In this document: piece by piece, positions 30,031-38,663 of the stretch
How positions within the stretch are numbered: the first letter of the stretch is position 1
Layout: every line of letters begins with the position of its first letter
NCBI RefSeq assembly: GCF_024055665.1
Contig: NZ_JAMXMC010000005.1
Span: forward strand, 310,001-374,000
DNA length: 64,000 nt
DNA from: Ideonella oryzae
GTDB taxonomy: Bacteria; Pseudomonadota; Gammaproteobacteria; Burkholderiales; Burkholderiaceae_C
Direction of reading: 5' to 3'
The notes under the pieces: generated by a model
What the model was told of the DNA's origin: nothing
Databases searched by the model: none
Seen by the model: only the letters and a program-made list of their open reading frames with translations
Program-made: the position numbers and the translations under genes

Positions 30031-30046
30031 CGCAATGTCCGTGCCA
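30031..30046 (-). promoter_or_regulatory. Sigma54 promoter of the PQQ dehydrogenase
   Basis: The minus strand reads TGGCACG-GACA-TTGCG, matching the -24/-12 consensus TGGCACG-N4-TTGCW at every position but the last. GG and GC are exactly 10 bases apart. Expected transcription start is near 30020, giving a leader of about 60 bases before the ATG at 29961. Confidence 0.85.
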
Positions 30047-30066
30047 TGGCCGGGGCCGGATTCCGG

Positions 30067-30090
30067 GGCCCTTGCGGGACTGCAAGGGCC
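30067..30090. repeat. Perfect inverted repeat upstream of the dehydrogenase promoter
   Basis: A 9-bp stem (GGCCCTTGC / GCAAGGGCC) with a 6-base loop lies between the end of apbE and the sigma54 promoter, about 20 bases upstream of the -24 element. It could be a regulator site or the weak 3' hairpin of the pqq operon transcript; it lacks a T-tract. Confidence 0.4.
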
Positions 30091-30151
30091 TGTAACTCCA
30101 CGGGTTTCCCCGTTCGTCAGATCCTGGGTTGCTACAAGCTCGAACACAGGG

Positions 30152-30181
30152 TGTCCCAGGTCGACGCGTCGCAGCGGGACA
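30152..30181. promoter_or_regulatory. Candidate activator site upstream of the dehydrogenase promoter
   Basis: TGTCCC (30152-30157) and GGGACA (30176-30181) form an inverted pair 18 bases apart at about -132 to -161 from the predicted start. Similar half-sites occur upstream of the two other sigma54 promoters in this window. Confidence 0.45.
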
Positions 30182-30187
30182 GCCGGC

Positions 30188-31186
30188 TCAGGCCGCGAGC
30201 CCGGGCCAACCCGCACTGGACCAGCGGCGACCGGCTTTGTCGATGGTCATCACCCCCACCCCCCAGTCCCGCGCCACCGTCGCGGCGCCTTGCGGCCCGG
30301 CCATGAAGACGACCTTGGTCAGCGCATCGGCCAGCGCGCCCTCGCGCGCCAGCACGCTGACCTCGGCCAAGGCCGGCGGCGAATCGCCGGTGCGCGGATC
30401 CAGGATGTGGTGGTGTCGGAAGTCCGGCGTGAAGCAGCTCGGGTTGTCCGCCGAGGTGGCCAGGCAGGCGCCCTGCAGCCCCACCCGGTCCACCCAGGCG
30501 TCGGCCTGGCGCGGGTCGGCCACCGCCAGCGTCCAGGGTTGGCCCTTGGCGTTGCGCCCCTGGGCTGCCCATTCACCGGCATCGACCAGGGCGTGGACCA
30601 CACCGTGGCGCTGGAGCAGCCGCGCCGTCAGGTCGGCCGCATGGCCCTGCGCGATGCCGTTGAGCGTGACCCCCATGCCCGGCCGCGCCAGGCGGATCTC
30701 GTCCTCGCCCAACTGCAGCCCCCGCCAGCCCACCTGGGCCCGGACGGTCTCACGCTCGGCGGTGGTGGGCAGTCGCCCGGCCTGGCGGCAGCGGTCGTAC
30801 AGGGCCCACAGCGGCTGCACCGTGACGTCGAAACTGCCACCGCTGCGCGCCGAAATCTCCTGAGCGCGGCGCAGCAGACCCAGCAGCTCGGCCGGCGGGC
30901 GGGCCAGCCGGCCGTCGCGGTTCAGGCGCGAGAGCGCACTGTCCGGGTCGAACAGGTTCATCTGCTCGTGCAGGCGCTGCAGCAGGGCCACCGCGGCGTC
31001 CAGCGCCTCGCGCAGGCGGGCGGGGTCCGTGTGGGCGGCCTGCAAGCTCAGCGTGGTGCCGAAGCCCACCAGCGAACGGGTGTCCCAGTGCAGGGGCTCG
31101 GTGGACGCCGCGGCGCGGGCGGCCGGCACGGCCCCTGGGGCCAGCAGCGTCGCCAGGGCGCAGCGAAGGAACTGTTGTCGGCGCAT
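30188..31186 (-). CDS. apbE: FAD:protein FMN transferase, ApbE/NosX family
   Basis: A 332-residue exported protein with an N-terminal signal (A-R-A-A-A at about residue 26). ApbE attaches FMN from FAD to a Thr of a target protein outside the membrane. The family pattern is seen: F-G-T-T-L near residue 42, the [15 protein letters not shown] segment, [19 protein letters not shown] and D-P-R-T-G, and the metal-binding Asp/Thr near A-D-A-L-T-K-V. It starts 20 bases after the NosR-like gene, whose FMN-binding Thr is the obvious substrate, as NosX serves NosR. Confidence 0.93.
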   Translation of the reverse strand: MRRQQFLRCALATLLAPGAVPAARAAASTEPLHWDTRSLVGFGTTLSLQAAHTDPARLREALDAAVALLQRLHEQMNLFDPDSALSRLNRDGRLARPPAELLGLLRRAQEISARSGGSFDVTVQPLWALYDRCRQAGRLPTTAERETVRAQVGWRGLQLGEDEIRLARPGMGVTLNGIAQGHAADLTARLLQRHGVVHALVDAGEWAAQGRNAKGQPWTLAVADPRQADAWVDRVGLQGACLATSADNPSCFTPDFRHHHILDPRTGDSPPALAEVSVLAREGALADALTKVVFMAGPQGAATVARDWGVGVMTIDKAGRRWSSAGWPGLAA

Positions 31187-31206
31187 GGCAAGCCTCGCGG
31201 GGGGTT

Positions 31207-33372
31207 TCAGGCCGGGGCGCGGCCGGGCCGCTGGGCCGGCAACGCGCGGATCGGGATCACCCGCTGGCGCGCCTGGGCGATCAGCGGGGCGCAGCGGGCC
31301 GGGTCGTCGTGGATGGCCACGCAGTCCAGGCACTGGAAGCACTCGGCGTAGTCCACCGTGCCCTCGGGCGCGATGGCCTGGTAGTGGCAGCGGTGACGGC
31401 AGGTCTGGCAAGGTGTGCCGCACTCCATGCGCCGGGCGATCCAGTCCCAGCGGCGCAGCTGGCCCAGCAGGGCCAGGCCCGCGCCCAGCGGGCACAGGTA
31501 GCGGCAGAAGCCCTTGTAGAGAAAGAGCGACAGGGCCAGCAGCGCCACCGCCCAGGCCACCGCCGGCCAGGCGCGCTGGAAGCCCAGGGTGATGGCCGTC
31601 TTGAAGGGCTCGAACTCCACCACCCGGTCCACCCAGGCCCCATGCACCGGCGCCACGGCGGCCACGCCGACGATCCCCGCCAGCACGATGTACTTCAGGC
31701 GCTTGAGGCGCCGGTCCCAGGCCATGCGCAGGCGCCGGGGCTTCAGGCCCAGGCGTTGCCCCAGCATCGCCACCAGCTCCTGGAAGGCGCCGAAGGGGCA
31801 CAGCCAGCCGCAGAAGGTGCCACGGCCCCACAGCACCAGGCTCACCGCCACCACGGCCCACAGCGCCACCGTCATCGGGTCGAGCAGGAAGAAGCCCAGG
31901 CCGCGCCCTTCGCGCAGGGCCTGGATGAAGGCGGTGAGGTTGACGATGGAGAGCTGCCCCTGCGCCCACCAGCCGATGAAGCCCAGCGTGAAGAGCAGGA
32001 AGCCCACCCGCGCGCGCGGCAGCCAGTGTGGCCGGCTCACCCACACCGAGGGCCGCAGCAGCGCGCCGCCGAGCAGGGCCAGCGCCACCGCCAGCACAGC
32101 CAGGTCCACCCAGCGGCTCTTCCAGGCCGCCACCCACGGCGCCTGCGGCGGCTCGGGGCGGATCAGCTGGTCCTCGGGCAGGCTGTAGCGCAGCGTGAAG
32201 TCGCGGGCGATCTTCTCGACAAAGCCCGAACCCTTGACGCGCACCACCCGCAGACCGAAGTCCAGCGGCTGGCCCGGGTCCAGGCCGGCCGCGCCGATGA
32301 CACGCATCACCTTGGCATCGCGCGTGTTCCAGCCGGGCGGCAGCTTCAGCGGCTCGTCCAGGTCCAGGTCGCGCAGCTCGATCGAGAGCTCGCCCTGGTG
32401 CAGATTCAGGCGGTCGGGCACGGCGCCGCGGGTGAAGTCGTCGCCCACGAAGCTGTAGCCCGACAGCGGCACCACCAGCAAGGCATGGTCGCCCGGGTCG
32501 AGCCGGCCCTTCAGGTGGTCCCAGCCGGCCTCGCTGAGCAGGTTGCGGCCCACCAGCGGCGCGCTCAGCCAGGCCACCGCCACTTCCGCCAGCGGCGGCG
32601 CGCCCGGCGGCACCGATTGCTCCACGCCGCTGCCGGCAAAGGCCTTCTCGCCCTCGGCCGCCCCCACCGTCAGCACGCGGAGCAGGCCCGCGCGCTGCAG
32701 GGCGACGGCATCCATCGGCTGCCAACGGTCCTCGCGCACCCGGGCCAGGCTGGCCGGATCGGCCCCGCCGGCCCAGCCCATCTTGGCCCGGGCCACCTGC
32801 AAGGCGGCCGACAGCACGCTCTGGTTGACGATGCGCACCGAGGCGGTGGCCTTGGCCACGCCATCGAAGGTGACGTTGGCGCTGGTGGCCTGCACGCCGC
32901 GCGGCCCCGGCCCACCGATGCGCACCGACTGGCGCAACGACAGGCCCTTGTACTGTTCGACAAAGTGCAGCAGCGGTGCCGGCCCCAGGCCATCGACGAA
33001 GACCGGCTCATGCTGCGACACCACCTGCACATCGACCAGGCGGCCCTGCGGGTCCAGCACGATCAGCAGGTCCACCGGCGTGCCGGAGAAGCCCGGCAGC
33101 GCCGCGAAATCTACCGACTCGAAGACATAGCCGGCCAGGGAGCGGGAGGTGGTCTCCGGCCGGAACACCGGCCAGACCGGCAGCTGCGCATCGCGCTCGC
33201 CCAGCACCAGCGGGGCCGGCAGACGGGCCTGCAGCGCGGCGGCGTCCAGTTGGCCAGCCCAGCCCGGCAGGCTGGCCAGCAGCAGCCACACCGACACCCA
33301 GGCCGCCACCCAGTGGCGGGCGATGGCGCCCAGGCGGCGCAGCAGGCTCACGATCACCCGCTCTCCCCTCAT
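31207..33372 (-). CDS. NosR/NirI-like membrane flavo-iron-sulfur protein
   Basis: A 721-residue protein. It has a signal segment (about 18-38), a periplasmic FMN-binding domain in which D170-G-V-A-K-A-T176-A-S matches the flavinylation motif with Thr176 as the attachment site, a long beta-rich region, several membrane helices (about 422-620), two polyferredoxin motifs C-G-W-L-C-P (521-526) and C-R-Y-L-C-P (623-628), and a cytoplasmic 8-Cys ferredoxin pattern (Cys 651, 655, 658, 662, 678, 681, 684, 694). NosR moves quinol electrons towards nitrous oxide reductase, but no nosZ is here. The ATG overlaps the permease stop (ATGA); a GTG at 33357 behind AGGGGAG is an alternative start. Probable partner: ApbE next door. 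Confidence 0.88.
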   Translation of the reverse strand: MRGERVIVSLLRRLGAIARHWVAAWVSVWLLLASLPGWAGQLDAAALQARLPAPLVLGERDAQLPVWPVFRPETTSRSLAGYVFESVDFAALPGFSGTPVDLLIVLDPQGRLVDVQVVSQHEPVFVDGLGPAPLLHFVEQYKGLSLRQSVRIGGPGPRGVQATSANVTFDGVAKATASVRIVNQSVLSAALQVARAKMGWAGGADPASLARVREDRWQPMDAVALQRAGLLRVLTVGAAEGEKAFAGSGVEQSVPPGAPPLAEVAVAWLSAPLVGRNLLSEAGWDHLKGRLDPGDHALLVVPLSGYSFVGDDFTRGAVPDRLNLHQGELSIELRDLDLDEPLKLPPGWNTRDAKVMRVIGAAGLDPGQPLDFGLRVVRVKGSGFVEKIARDFTLRYSLPEDQLIRPEPPQAPWVAAWKSRWVDLAVLAVALALLGGALLRPSVWVSRPHWLPRARVGFLLFTLGFIGWWAQGQLSIVNLTAFIQALREGRGLGFFLLDPMTVALWAVVAVSLVLWGRGTFCGWLCPFGAFQELVAMLGQRLGLKPRRLRMAWDRRLKRLKYIVLAGIVGVAAVAPVHGAWVDRVVEFEPFKTAITLGFQRAWPAVAWAVALLALSLFLYKGFCRYLCPLGAGLALLGQLRRWDWIARRMECGTPCQTCRHRCHYQAIAPEGTVDYAECFQCLDCVAIHDDPARCAPLIAQARQRVIPIRALPAQRPGRAPA

Positions 33373-34241
33373 CCCGCCAGCCCCCGGCCACCGGCCCGCC
33401 CCAAACCGCGCTGCGGGTCGTAGGCCCAGCAGGCCAGCGCGAAACAGACGACCAGCGTGCCCAGCACGATCCACGGCGACGCCCCGGCCGACTGGCCGTG
33501 GAAGGCAAAGCGCATCCATTCGACCGCGTGGGTGAAGGGGTTGAGCTCGGCCACCCGGCTCACCCACTGCGCGCCGGAGGACTGCAGCTTCCACAGCGGA
33601 TACAGCGCGGTGGACAGGAAGTACAGCGGGAAGATCACGAAGTTCATCGCGCCAGCGAAGTTCTCCAGCTGGCGCACCGTGACCGACAACAGCAGGCCCA
33701 GCGCGGCCAGCATCAGCGCACTGACCAGCAGCGCCACCAGGCCGCCCAGGGCCGCCAGCGGATGCCAGGGCAGCGTGGTGCCCATGGCGGCCGCCACCGC
33801 CAGAAAGGCCGCCACCTGCACCAGGCTCAGCACCGCGGCGGCCAGCAGCCGCGCGCCCAGCAGCAGCGGGCGCGGCAGCGGCGCGGTCAGCAGCAGGCGC
33901 ATCAGGCCCATCTCGCGGTCGTAGACCAGCGCCAGCGAGGACTGCATGCCGTTGAAGAGCATCACCATGCCCATCAGGCCCGGCAGCACATAGGTGTCGT
34001 AGGGCACGGCGTCGCCATAGGGCGCGGTGGGCTGGGCGCCCAGGTCGTGGCGGAAGCCCGCGGCAAACACCGCCAGCCACAGCAGCGGCCGCACCAGGGC
34101 CGAGACCAGGCGGCCACGCTGCTGCACGAAGCGCTGCAACTCCCGGCCGACGATGGCCCCGATGGCGCCGGCGGCATGGGCCAGCGGCGCGCGGCGGCGC
34201 AGCGGTGGCGTGAGCACGGTGGCGGGATGGGGTGAGCGCAT
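33369..34241 (-). CDS. ABC-2 type transporter permease
   Basis: A 290-residue integral membrane protein with about six hydrophobic helices, after an N-terminal cytosolic stretch ending in I-V-G-R-E-L-Q-R-F. The ABC-2 signature region E-L-N-P-F-T-H-A-V-E lies near the C-terminus. Such permeases usually export. The ATPase gene lies 47 bases upstream; the NosR-like gene overlaps by 4 bases downstream. Comparable ABC genes accompany ped/exa quinoprotein loci in pseudomonads, and NosFY is another related pair. The substrate is unknown. Confidence 0.87.
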   Translation of the reverse strand: MRSPHPATVLTPPLRRRAPLAHAAGAIGAIVGRELQRFVQQRGRLVSALVRPLLWLAVFAAGFRHDLGAQPTAPYGDAVPYDTYVLPGLMGMVMLFNGMQSSLALVYDREMGLMRLLLTAPLPRPLLLGARLLAAAVLSLVQVAAFLAVAAAMGTTLPWHPLAALGGLVALLVSALMLAALGLLLSVTVRQLENFAGAMNFVIFPLYFLSTALYPLWKLQSSGAQWVSRVAELNPFTHAVEWMRFAFHGQSAGASPWIVLGTLVVCFALACWAYDPQRGLGRAGGRGLAG

Positions 34242-34288
34242 GGGGGGAACCGCGGACGGGGGCAACAACGGGAAGGTTCGGCGCCGAC

Positions 34289-35005
34289 TCAGTGCTGAGT
34301 GGCCCGGAGGAAGGCCGCTTCCAGGGTCTGGCCGCCCAGCCGCTGGGTGACCACCTCGGGTGGGCCATCGGCCAGCAGGTGGCCGTGGTGCAGCACCAGC
34401 ACGCGGTCGGCCTGGGCCGCCTCGTCCACCAGGTGGGTGGCCCACAGCACGGTCAGGCCCTGCTCGCGCACGCCGGCCTGCAGATCGGCCAGCAGCTCCT
34501 GGCGCGAGCGTGGGTCCAGGCCCACGGTGGCCTCGTCCATCAGCAGCAGGGCGGGCCCGTGCAGCAGGGCGCGCGCCAGCTCCACCTTGCGGCGCTGGCC
34601 GCCAGAAAGGGTTCGCGCCGGCAGATCCAGCTGCTCGGTCAGGCGAAAGCGCTGGGCCAGCGCGGCAATACCCGCCTCGGCGTCGGCCGCCAGCAGCCCC
34701 TGCAGGCGTGCGTGAAAACGCAGGTTGCGTCGCACGGTCAGGTCCAGGTCCAAGGACGGCTGCTGGAACACCACGCCCAGCCGGGCCAGGGCCGCACAGG
34801 GCTGGCGGGCCAGGGAGCAGCCGGCCACCGTCACCTCGCCCTCGTCGGCCGCGTACAGGCCGCTGAGCACCTGGAACAGCGTGCTCTTGCCAGCGCCGTT
34901 GGGGCCCAGCAGCGCGGTGAAGCTGCCCGGCGCGATGTCCAGGTTCAGGTCATCCAGCGCCACCAGCGCGCCATAGCGCTGGGTCAGGCCGCGCACGCTC
35001 AGCAT
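34289..35005 (-). CDS. ABC transporter ATP-binding protein
   Basis: A 238-residue nucleotide-binding subunit. Walker A is G-P-N-G-A-G-K-S-T, the Q-loop is in V-V-F-Q-Q-P-S, the signature is L-S-G-G-Q-R-R, Walker B is L-L-L-M-D-E-A-T, and the switch His is in W-A-T-H-L. The ATG at 35005 lies inside the last codons of pqqE (7-base overlap); a longer in-frame extension is not supported. It pairs with the following permease. Confidence 0.92.
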   Translation of the reverse strand: MLSVRGLTQRYGALVALDDLNLDIAPGSFTALLGPNGAGKSTLFQVLSGLYAADEGEVTVAGCSLARQPCAALARLGVVFQQPSLDLDLTVRRNLRFHARLQGLLAADAEAGIAALAQRFRLTEQLDLPARTLSGGQRRKVELARALLHGPALLLMDEATVGLDPRSRQELLADLQAGVREQGLTVLWATHLVDEAAQADRVLVLHHGHLLADGPPEVVTQRLGGQTLEAAFLRATQH

Positions 35006-36213
35006 GCGGCCGCCGGCGCGGAGGCCAGGTCCGACAGGCCGTCGGCACTGAGCGCCAGCGACGCCGCATCGCCCCGGAAGACCAGCCCGCCCGCCTTGGC
35101 CGCGCCGGGCACGAAGCGCAGCGGTGCACTGGCCGGCTCGGCACGGTGGCGGGCCCCGTCCAGCACCGCGTCGATCAGGCCACGCGCCGGGCTCTTGGGG
35201 CAAACCGGGTCGGTGGCCGCGGCGTTGCCCGTCACCAGGAAGGCCTGGCAGCGGCAGCCGCCCAGGTCGGTGTGGCGATCGTCACAGCCGGCACAGGTGG
35301 GGTCCATCCAGCCCTGGCCGCGGTAGGCGTTGAAGGCCGCACTCTCGACCCAGGCCTCGCGCACCGGGGTGTCACGCAGGTTGGGAAAGTCCAGGCCCGG
35401 CAGCATGCGCGCGCTGTGGCAGGGCAGCGCCACGCCATCGGGCGCCACCACCAGGAAGACCGCCCCCCAGCCGGCCATGCAGGGCTTGGGCTTGGCATCG
35501 GCGTAGTCGGGCGACACCCACAGCACCTTCATGCGCGAGACCCCGCGTTCGCGGTAGGCCATGACCATGGCTTCGGCGTCGCGCAGTTCGTCTCGCGTGG
35601 GCATCAGGGCCTCGCGGTTGAGCCAGGCCCAGCCGTAGTACTGGGTGTTGGCCAGCTCCAGGTAGTCCGCACCCATGCGCTCGGCCATCTCGATGATGCG
35701 GCCCACATGCGGCAGGTTGAAGCGGTGCATCACGCAGTTGAGCACCATGGGGTAGCCCAGCGACTTGATGATGCCGGCCACCTTGTTCTTGAGCTCGAAA
35801 GTGCGGGTGGAGCTGATGAAGTCGTTGAGCTCGCGGGTGGAGTCCTGGAAGGACAGCTGGATGTGGTCCAGCCCCGCCTCCTTCAGGGCGCGGGCACGGG
35901 CCTCGGTCAGGCCGATGCCGGAGGTGATGAGGTTGGTGTAGAAGCCCAGGCCGTGGGCGTGGGCCACCAGCTCTTCCAGGTCCTCGCGCAGCAGGGGCTC
36001 GCCGCCGGAGAAGCCCAGCTGCACCGCGCCCATGGCACGGGCCTCGGCCAGCACGCGCTTCCAGGTGGCGGTGTCGAGCTCCTGGTCGTGGCGGGCGTAG
36101 TCCACCGGATTGGAGCAAAAGGCGCAGTGCAGCGGGCAGCGGTAGGTCAGCTCGGCCAGCAGCCAGAACGGCGGCTTGACCGAGGCCTGGGCAGCGGGTG
36201 GGAAGGGTGCCAT
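34999..36213 (-). CDS. pqqE: PqqA peptide cyclase, radical SAM enzyme
   Basis: A 404-residue SPASM radical SAM protein that forms the Glu-Tyr carbon bond in PqqA, the first committed step of PQQ synthesis. The radical SAM motif C-P-L-H-C-A-F-C lies near residue 30. The C-terminal SPASM cysteines include L-P-C-H-S, T-C-A-G-C-D-D, G-G-C-R-C and V-C-P-K-S, for auxiliary clusters. It starts 25 bases after pqqD, its peptide chaperone partner. Confidence 0.97.
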   Translation of the reverse strand: MAPFPPAAQASVKPPFWLLAELTYRCPLHCAFCSNPVDYARHDQELDTATWKRVLAEARAMGAVQLGFSGGEPLLREDLEELVAHAHGLGFYTNLITSGIGLTEARARALKEAGLDHIQLSFQDSTRELNDFISSTRTFELKNKVAGIIKSLGYPMVLNCVMHRFNLPHVGRIIEMAERMGADYLELANTQYYGWAWLNREALMPTRDELRDAEAMVMAYRERGVSRMKVLWVSPDYADAKPKPCMAGWGAVFLVVAPDGVALPCHSARMLPGLDFPNLRDTPVREAWVESAAFNAYRGQGWMDPTCAGCDDRHTDLGGCRCQAFLVTGNAAATDPVCPKSPARGLIDAVLDGARHRAEPASAPLRFVPGAAKAGGLVFRGDAASLALSADGLSDLASAPAAAC

Positions 36214-36238
36214 CTCGGTGTCCTGCAGCAGGCTGCGT

Positions 36239-36511
36239 TCAGACCAGCCAGCCGCGCTCGCCGGCCTGGCCCAGAAAGGCCTGCACGTCGTCCGACAGCC
36301 CGCTCTGCTGGAAGCACTGCTCCAGGTCGGCGATGATGGCCGCCACGTCGCGCTGGCCGTCGCAGCGGCGCAGGATCTCGGCCGCCGGCGTGTTGAGCCG
36401 CACCATGCCCTCGGGGTAGAGCAGCACCCAGGCTTCCTGGGCCGCCTCGTACTGCAGACGGAACAGCGGTGCGATGCGGGGCGAGACCGACAGCGGCAGG
36501 GCGGGGTTCAT
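36239..36511 (-). CDS. pqqD: PQQ biosynthesis peptide chaperone PqqD
   Basis: A 90-residue RiPP recognition protein that binds PqqA and presents it to PqqE. The pattern [12 protein letters not shown] near residue 29 and [10 protein letters not shown] are typical. The ATG overlaps the pqqC stop by the four bases ATGA; the reading frame is open further upstream but only as pqqC antiphase sequence. Confidence 0.95.
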   Translation of the reverse strand: MNPALPLSVSPRIAPLFRLQYEAAQEAWVLLYPEGMVRLNTPAAEILRRCDGQRDVAAIIADLEQCFQQSGLSDDVQAFLGQAGERGWLV

Positions 36512-37275
36512 GGGCGGCGCTCCTCGGGCAGGTCGTCGGGGTAGGCGCGCTCGATCGCGTCGAGCATGCACCACAGCACATCGAGCTTGAAGTCCAGAAT
36601 CTCCAGGGCCCGCTCCTGGCGCGCGCGGGTGCTGCACCAGCGGCGCGCCACTTCCAGGCCGTGCTCCACGTCGCGCGTGGCCAGCGGGATTCGGCTGCGG
36701 AAGTAGCCCAGGCCTTCGGGCTGGATCCAGGGATACAGCGAGGGCCAGCCGGCCAGGCGGTCGGCGTGGATGCGGGGCGCGAACATCTCGGTCAGCGAGG
36801 AGATGGCCGCCTCTTCCCAGGGCGACTGGGCGGCGAAGTTGACATAGGCATCGACCGCGAAGCGCACGCCGGGCTGCACATGCCGGTGGCTCCAGAGGTC
36901 CTCGCGGGCCAGGCCGGTGGCCTCGCCCAGGCGGCTCCAGGCCTCGATGCCGCCGGCGTTGCTGCCCTCGTAGTCGCCCCGGCCGTCGTGGTCCAGGATG
37001 CGCTCGAGCCAGCGGCGACGTTCCTCGCGGTCCGGGCAGTGGGCCAGCACGGCCGCGTCCTTCTGCGGGATGCGGACCTGGTAGTAGAAGCGGTTGGCCA
37101 CCCAGCCGCGCACCTGGAAGGGCGCCAGCTCGCCGCGGTTGAGCCGGCCGTTGAAGGGGTGGTGGATGTGGTAGCGCGATTCACGCGCGCGCAGCCGGGC
37201 TTCGAACTCGGTCCAGGCCCAGGGGGCGCGTTCGTCGAATGCGGGGGGGGCGCTGTCAAAAACCAGGGCGTTCAC
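36508..37275 (-). CDS. pqqC: Pyrroloquinoline-quinone synthase PqqC
   Basis: A 255-residue, cofactor-free oxidase that performs the final ring closure and eight-electron oxidation to PQQ. Recognised by [20 protein letters not shown] and the helical bundle that follows. I chose the GTG at 37275, which overlaps the pqqB stop as GTGA; upstream ATGs lie in pqqB sequence. Length agrees with the family (about 250). Confidence 0.95.
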   Translation of the reverse strand: MNALVFDSAPPAFDERAPWAWTEFEARLRARESRYHIHHPFNGRLNRGELAPFQVRGWVANRFYYQVRIPQKDAAVLAHCPDREERRRWLERILDHDGRGDYEGSNAGGIEAWSRLGEATGLAREDLWSHRHVQPGVRFAVDAYVNFAAQSPWEEAAISSLTEMFAPRIHADRLAGWPSLYPWIQPEGLGYFRSRIPLATRDVEHGLEVARRWCSTRARQERALEILDFKLDVLWCMLDAIERAYPDDLPEERRP

Positions 37276-38204
37276 AGCGTGATCTCCATGCCGTCGTAGG
37301 CCACCTCGACACCGCTGGCGGTCAGCAGGGCGCGCTGCGCGCTGCCTTCGTCCAGGATGGGGTTGCTGTTGTTGATGTGGATGAGCACCTTGCGGCGCGC
37401 CAGGGTGGTCTGCAGCACTTCCAGCATGCCGGGGCACCCGGGTCGGCCGGTCTGCGGCAGGTGCCCCATTTCGGCGGCGGGCTTGCTGCTCAGGCCGGCG
37501 GCCTGCATCTCGTCCTCGCGCCAGAAGGTGCCGTCCACCATCAGGCAATCGGCCCGGCGCATCCAGCCCAGCTCCAGCTCGCCCACCTCGGCCAGGCCGG
37601 GGGAATAGAACAGGGTCTGGCCATCGCGCCGATCCTCGATCAGCAGGGCGATGTTGTCGCCCACCACCTGCTCGCGGCGGTGCGGCGAATACGGCGGTGC
37701 CTTGCCGGGAATGGCCACGGCGGTGAAGGACAGGTCCTCGAAGCCGGGGATCTCGAATTCGGCGCTCTGCTGCTCGGCGCCCACGGGCACCATGTGCCAG
37801 CGGGTGCCGCAGTAATGCTCCAGCACATTGAGCAGGGGCAGGCCGGTGGTCAGGTCCTCGAACACGCAGGGCGTGGCGTAGAGGTTGATGCGCGGGCCTT
37901 CGCGCAGGCCCAGCAGGCCGGTGACGTGGTCGATCTGCGCATCCATCAGCACCACCGCCTCGATGGGGGTGTGGCGCAGCCCGTGGCGCGGGTGCAGCTG
38001 AGGATGCTGGCGGATCTGGGTGCCGATGTCCGGGGAAGCGTTGAGCAACACCCAGCGCTCGCCGTCAGGCGAGACGGCGATGGAGCTCTGGGTGCGGGCC
38101 TGGGCGCTGATCTGGCCCTGCCGCTGGCCGGCACACAGGGCGCAGTTGCAGTTCCACTGCGGGAAGCCGCCACCCGCGCCGGAGCCGAGCACAAGGATTT
38201 TCAT
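37272..38204 (-). CDS. pqqB: PQQ biosynthesis protein PqqB
   Basis: A 310-residue metallo-beta-lactamase-fold protein, proposed to act as a hydroxylase on the crosslinked Glu-Tyr intermediate. The N-terminal [15 protein letters not shown] is the family signature, with two Cys near a zinc site. D-A-Q-I-D-H and H-I-N-N-S-N-P are also seen. It follows pqqA by 87 bases and overlaps pqqC by 4. Confidence 0.96.
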   Translation of the reverse strand: MKILVLGSGAGGGFPQWNCNCALCAGQRQGQISAQARTQSSIAVSPDGERWVLLNASPDIGTQIRQHPQLHPRHGLRHTPIEAVVLMDAQIDHVTGLLGLREGPRINLYATPCVFEDLTTGLPLLNVLEHYCGTRWHMVPVGAEQQSAEFEIPGFEDLSFTAVAIPGKAPPYSPHRREQVVGDNIALLIEDRRDGQTLFYSPGLAEVGELELGWMRRADCLMVDGTFWREDEMQAAGLSSKPAAEMGHLPQTGRPGCPGMLEVLQTTLARRKVLIHINNSNPILDEGSAQRALLTASGVEVAYDGMEITL

Positions 38205-38291
38205 GGGAAGACACCGGAGAGATTCGGAAGGTGGGGGGCTGCAGTGGCCGTCAGCAGACCCTGGCAGCCGCCCCCGGGAACAGGCCTGCGC

Positions 38292-38366
38292 TCAGCGCGC
38301 GGCGATGTACATCGTGATCTCGAAGCCGAAACGCAGGTCTTGATAGGCGGGGGTGGTCCAGGTCAT
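38292..38366 (-). CDS. pqqA: PQQ precursor peptide
   Basis: A 24-residue peptide, the ribosomal substrate for PQQ. It contains F-E-I-T-M-Y, giving Glu16 and Tyr20, the invariant E-x3-Y pair that is crosslinked. M-T-W-T at the start and I-A-A-R at the end are family-like. GGAGA precedes the ATG at a good distance. It is the first gene of the operon and follows a sigma54 promoter. The peptide-releasing protease PqqFG is not in this window. Confidence 0.95.
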   Translation of the reverse strand: MTWTTPAYQDLRFGFEITMYIAAR

Positions 38367-38663
38367 GGTTGTCTCCATCAGGGTCGGTCTTGTTCCGGTG
38401 CGGGCCCATCCCGCGCCGGACACCTTCCCTTTTGCAAAGCCCATGCCCCCTTGCCGAGATTGCGGCGGGCTTAGGGGTTCATCCCGAGCCCACAGCCCGC
38501 TTCGTCCACCAGGACGTCTGGACGCCCCGGGTTTGCCTGCATGCCGGACAAGATGCCGGCCCCCGCCTCCCGGCGGGGTATCTGTCCAGGCTGTACCAGG
38601 GTGGGACAGCCGGGTGACAGGCCGGCGTTGCTGGCACAGGGTTGTCCCGTGCCGGCAGATTGC
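38367..38663. promoter_or_regulatory. Control region between the sigma54 activator gene and pqqA
   Basis: A 297-base gene-free stretch. Besides the -24/-12 element it holds TGTCC (38583-38587), GGGACA (38603-38608) and TGTCCC (38643-38648), and the inverted pair GGCTGT/ACAGCC around 38589-38611. These lie about 160-230 bases upstream of the predicted start, a normal distance for enhancer-type activator sites. Confidence 0.5.
38433..38448 (-). promoter_or_regulatory. Sigma54 promoter of the pqq operon
   Basis: The minus strand reads GGGCATG-GGCT-TTGCA. GG and GC are spaced by exactly 10 bases; the -12 half is perfect and the -24 half differs from TGGCACG at two positions. The expected start is near 38421, about 55 bases before pqqA. 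Confidence 0.7.

Noticed and set aside
31309-33423. Open frame of 704 codons on the plus strand
   Set aside because: Antisense to the NosR-like gene, which has its FMN and iron-sulfur motifs in order.
30188-34241. A nitrous oxide reductase (nos) cluster
   Set aside because: nosR-, nosX- and nosFY-like genes are suggestive, but nosZ, nosD and nosL are missing and the genes are welded to pqqABCDE.
38631-38645. Second sigma54-like site on the plus strand (TGGCACAGGGTTGT)
   Set aside because: Spacing is one base short, the -12 GC is lost, and it would read into the 3' end of the activator gene.
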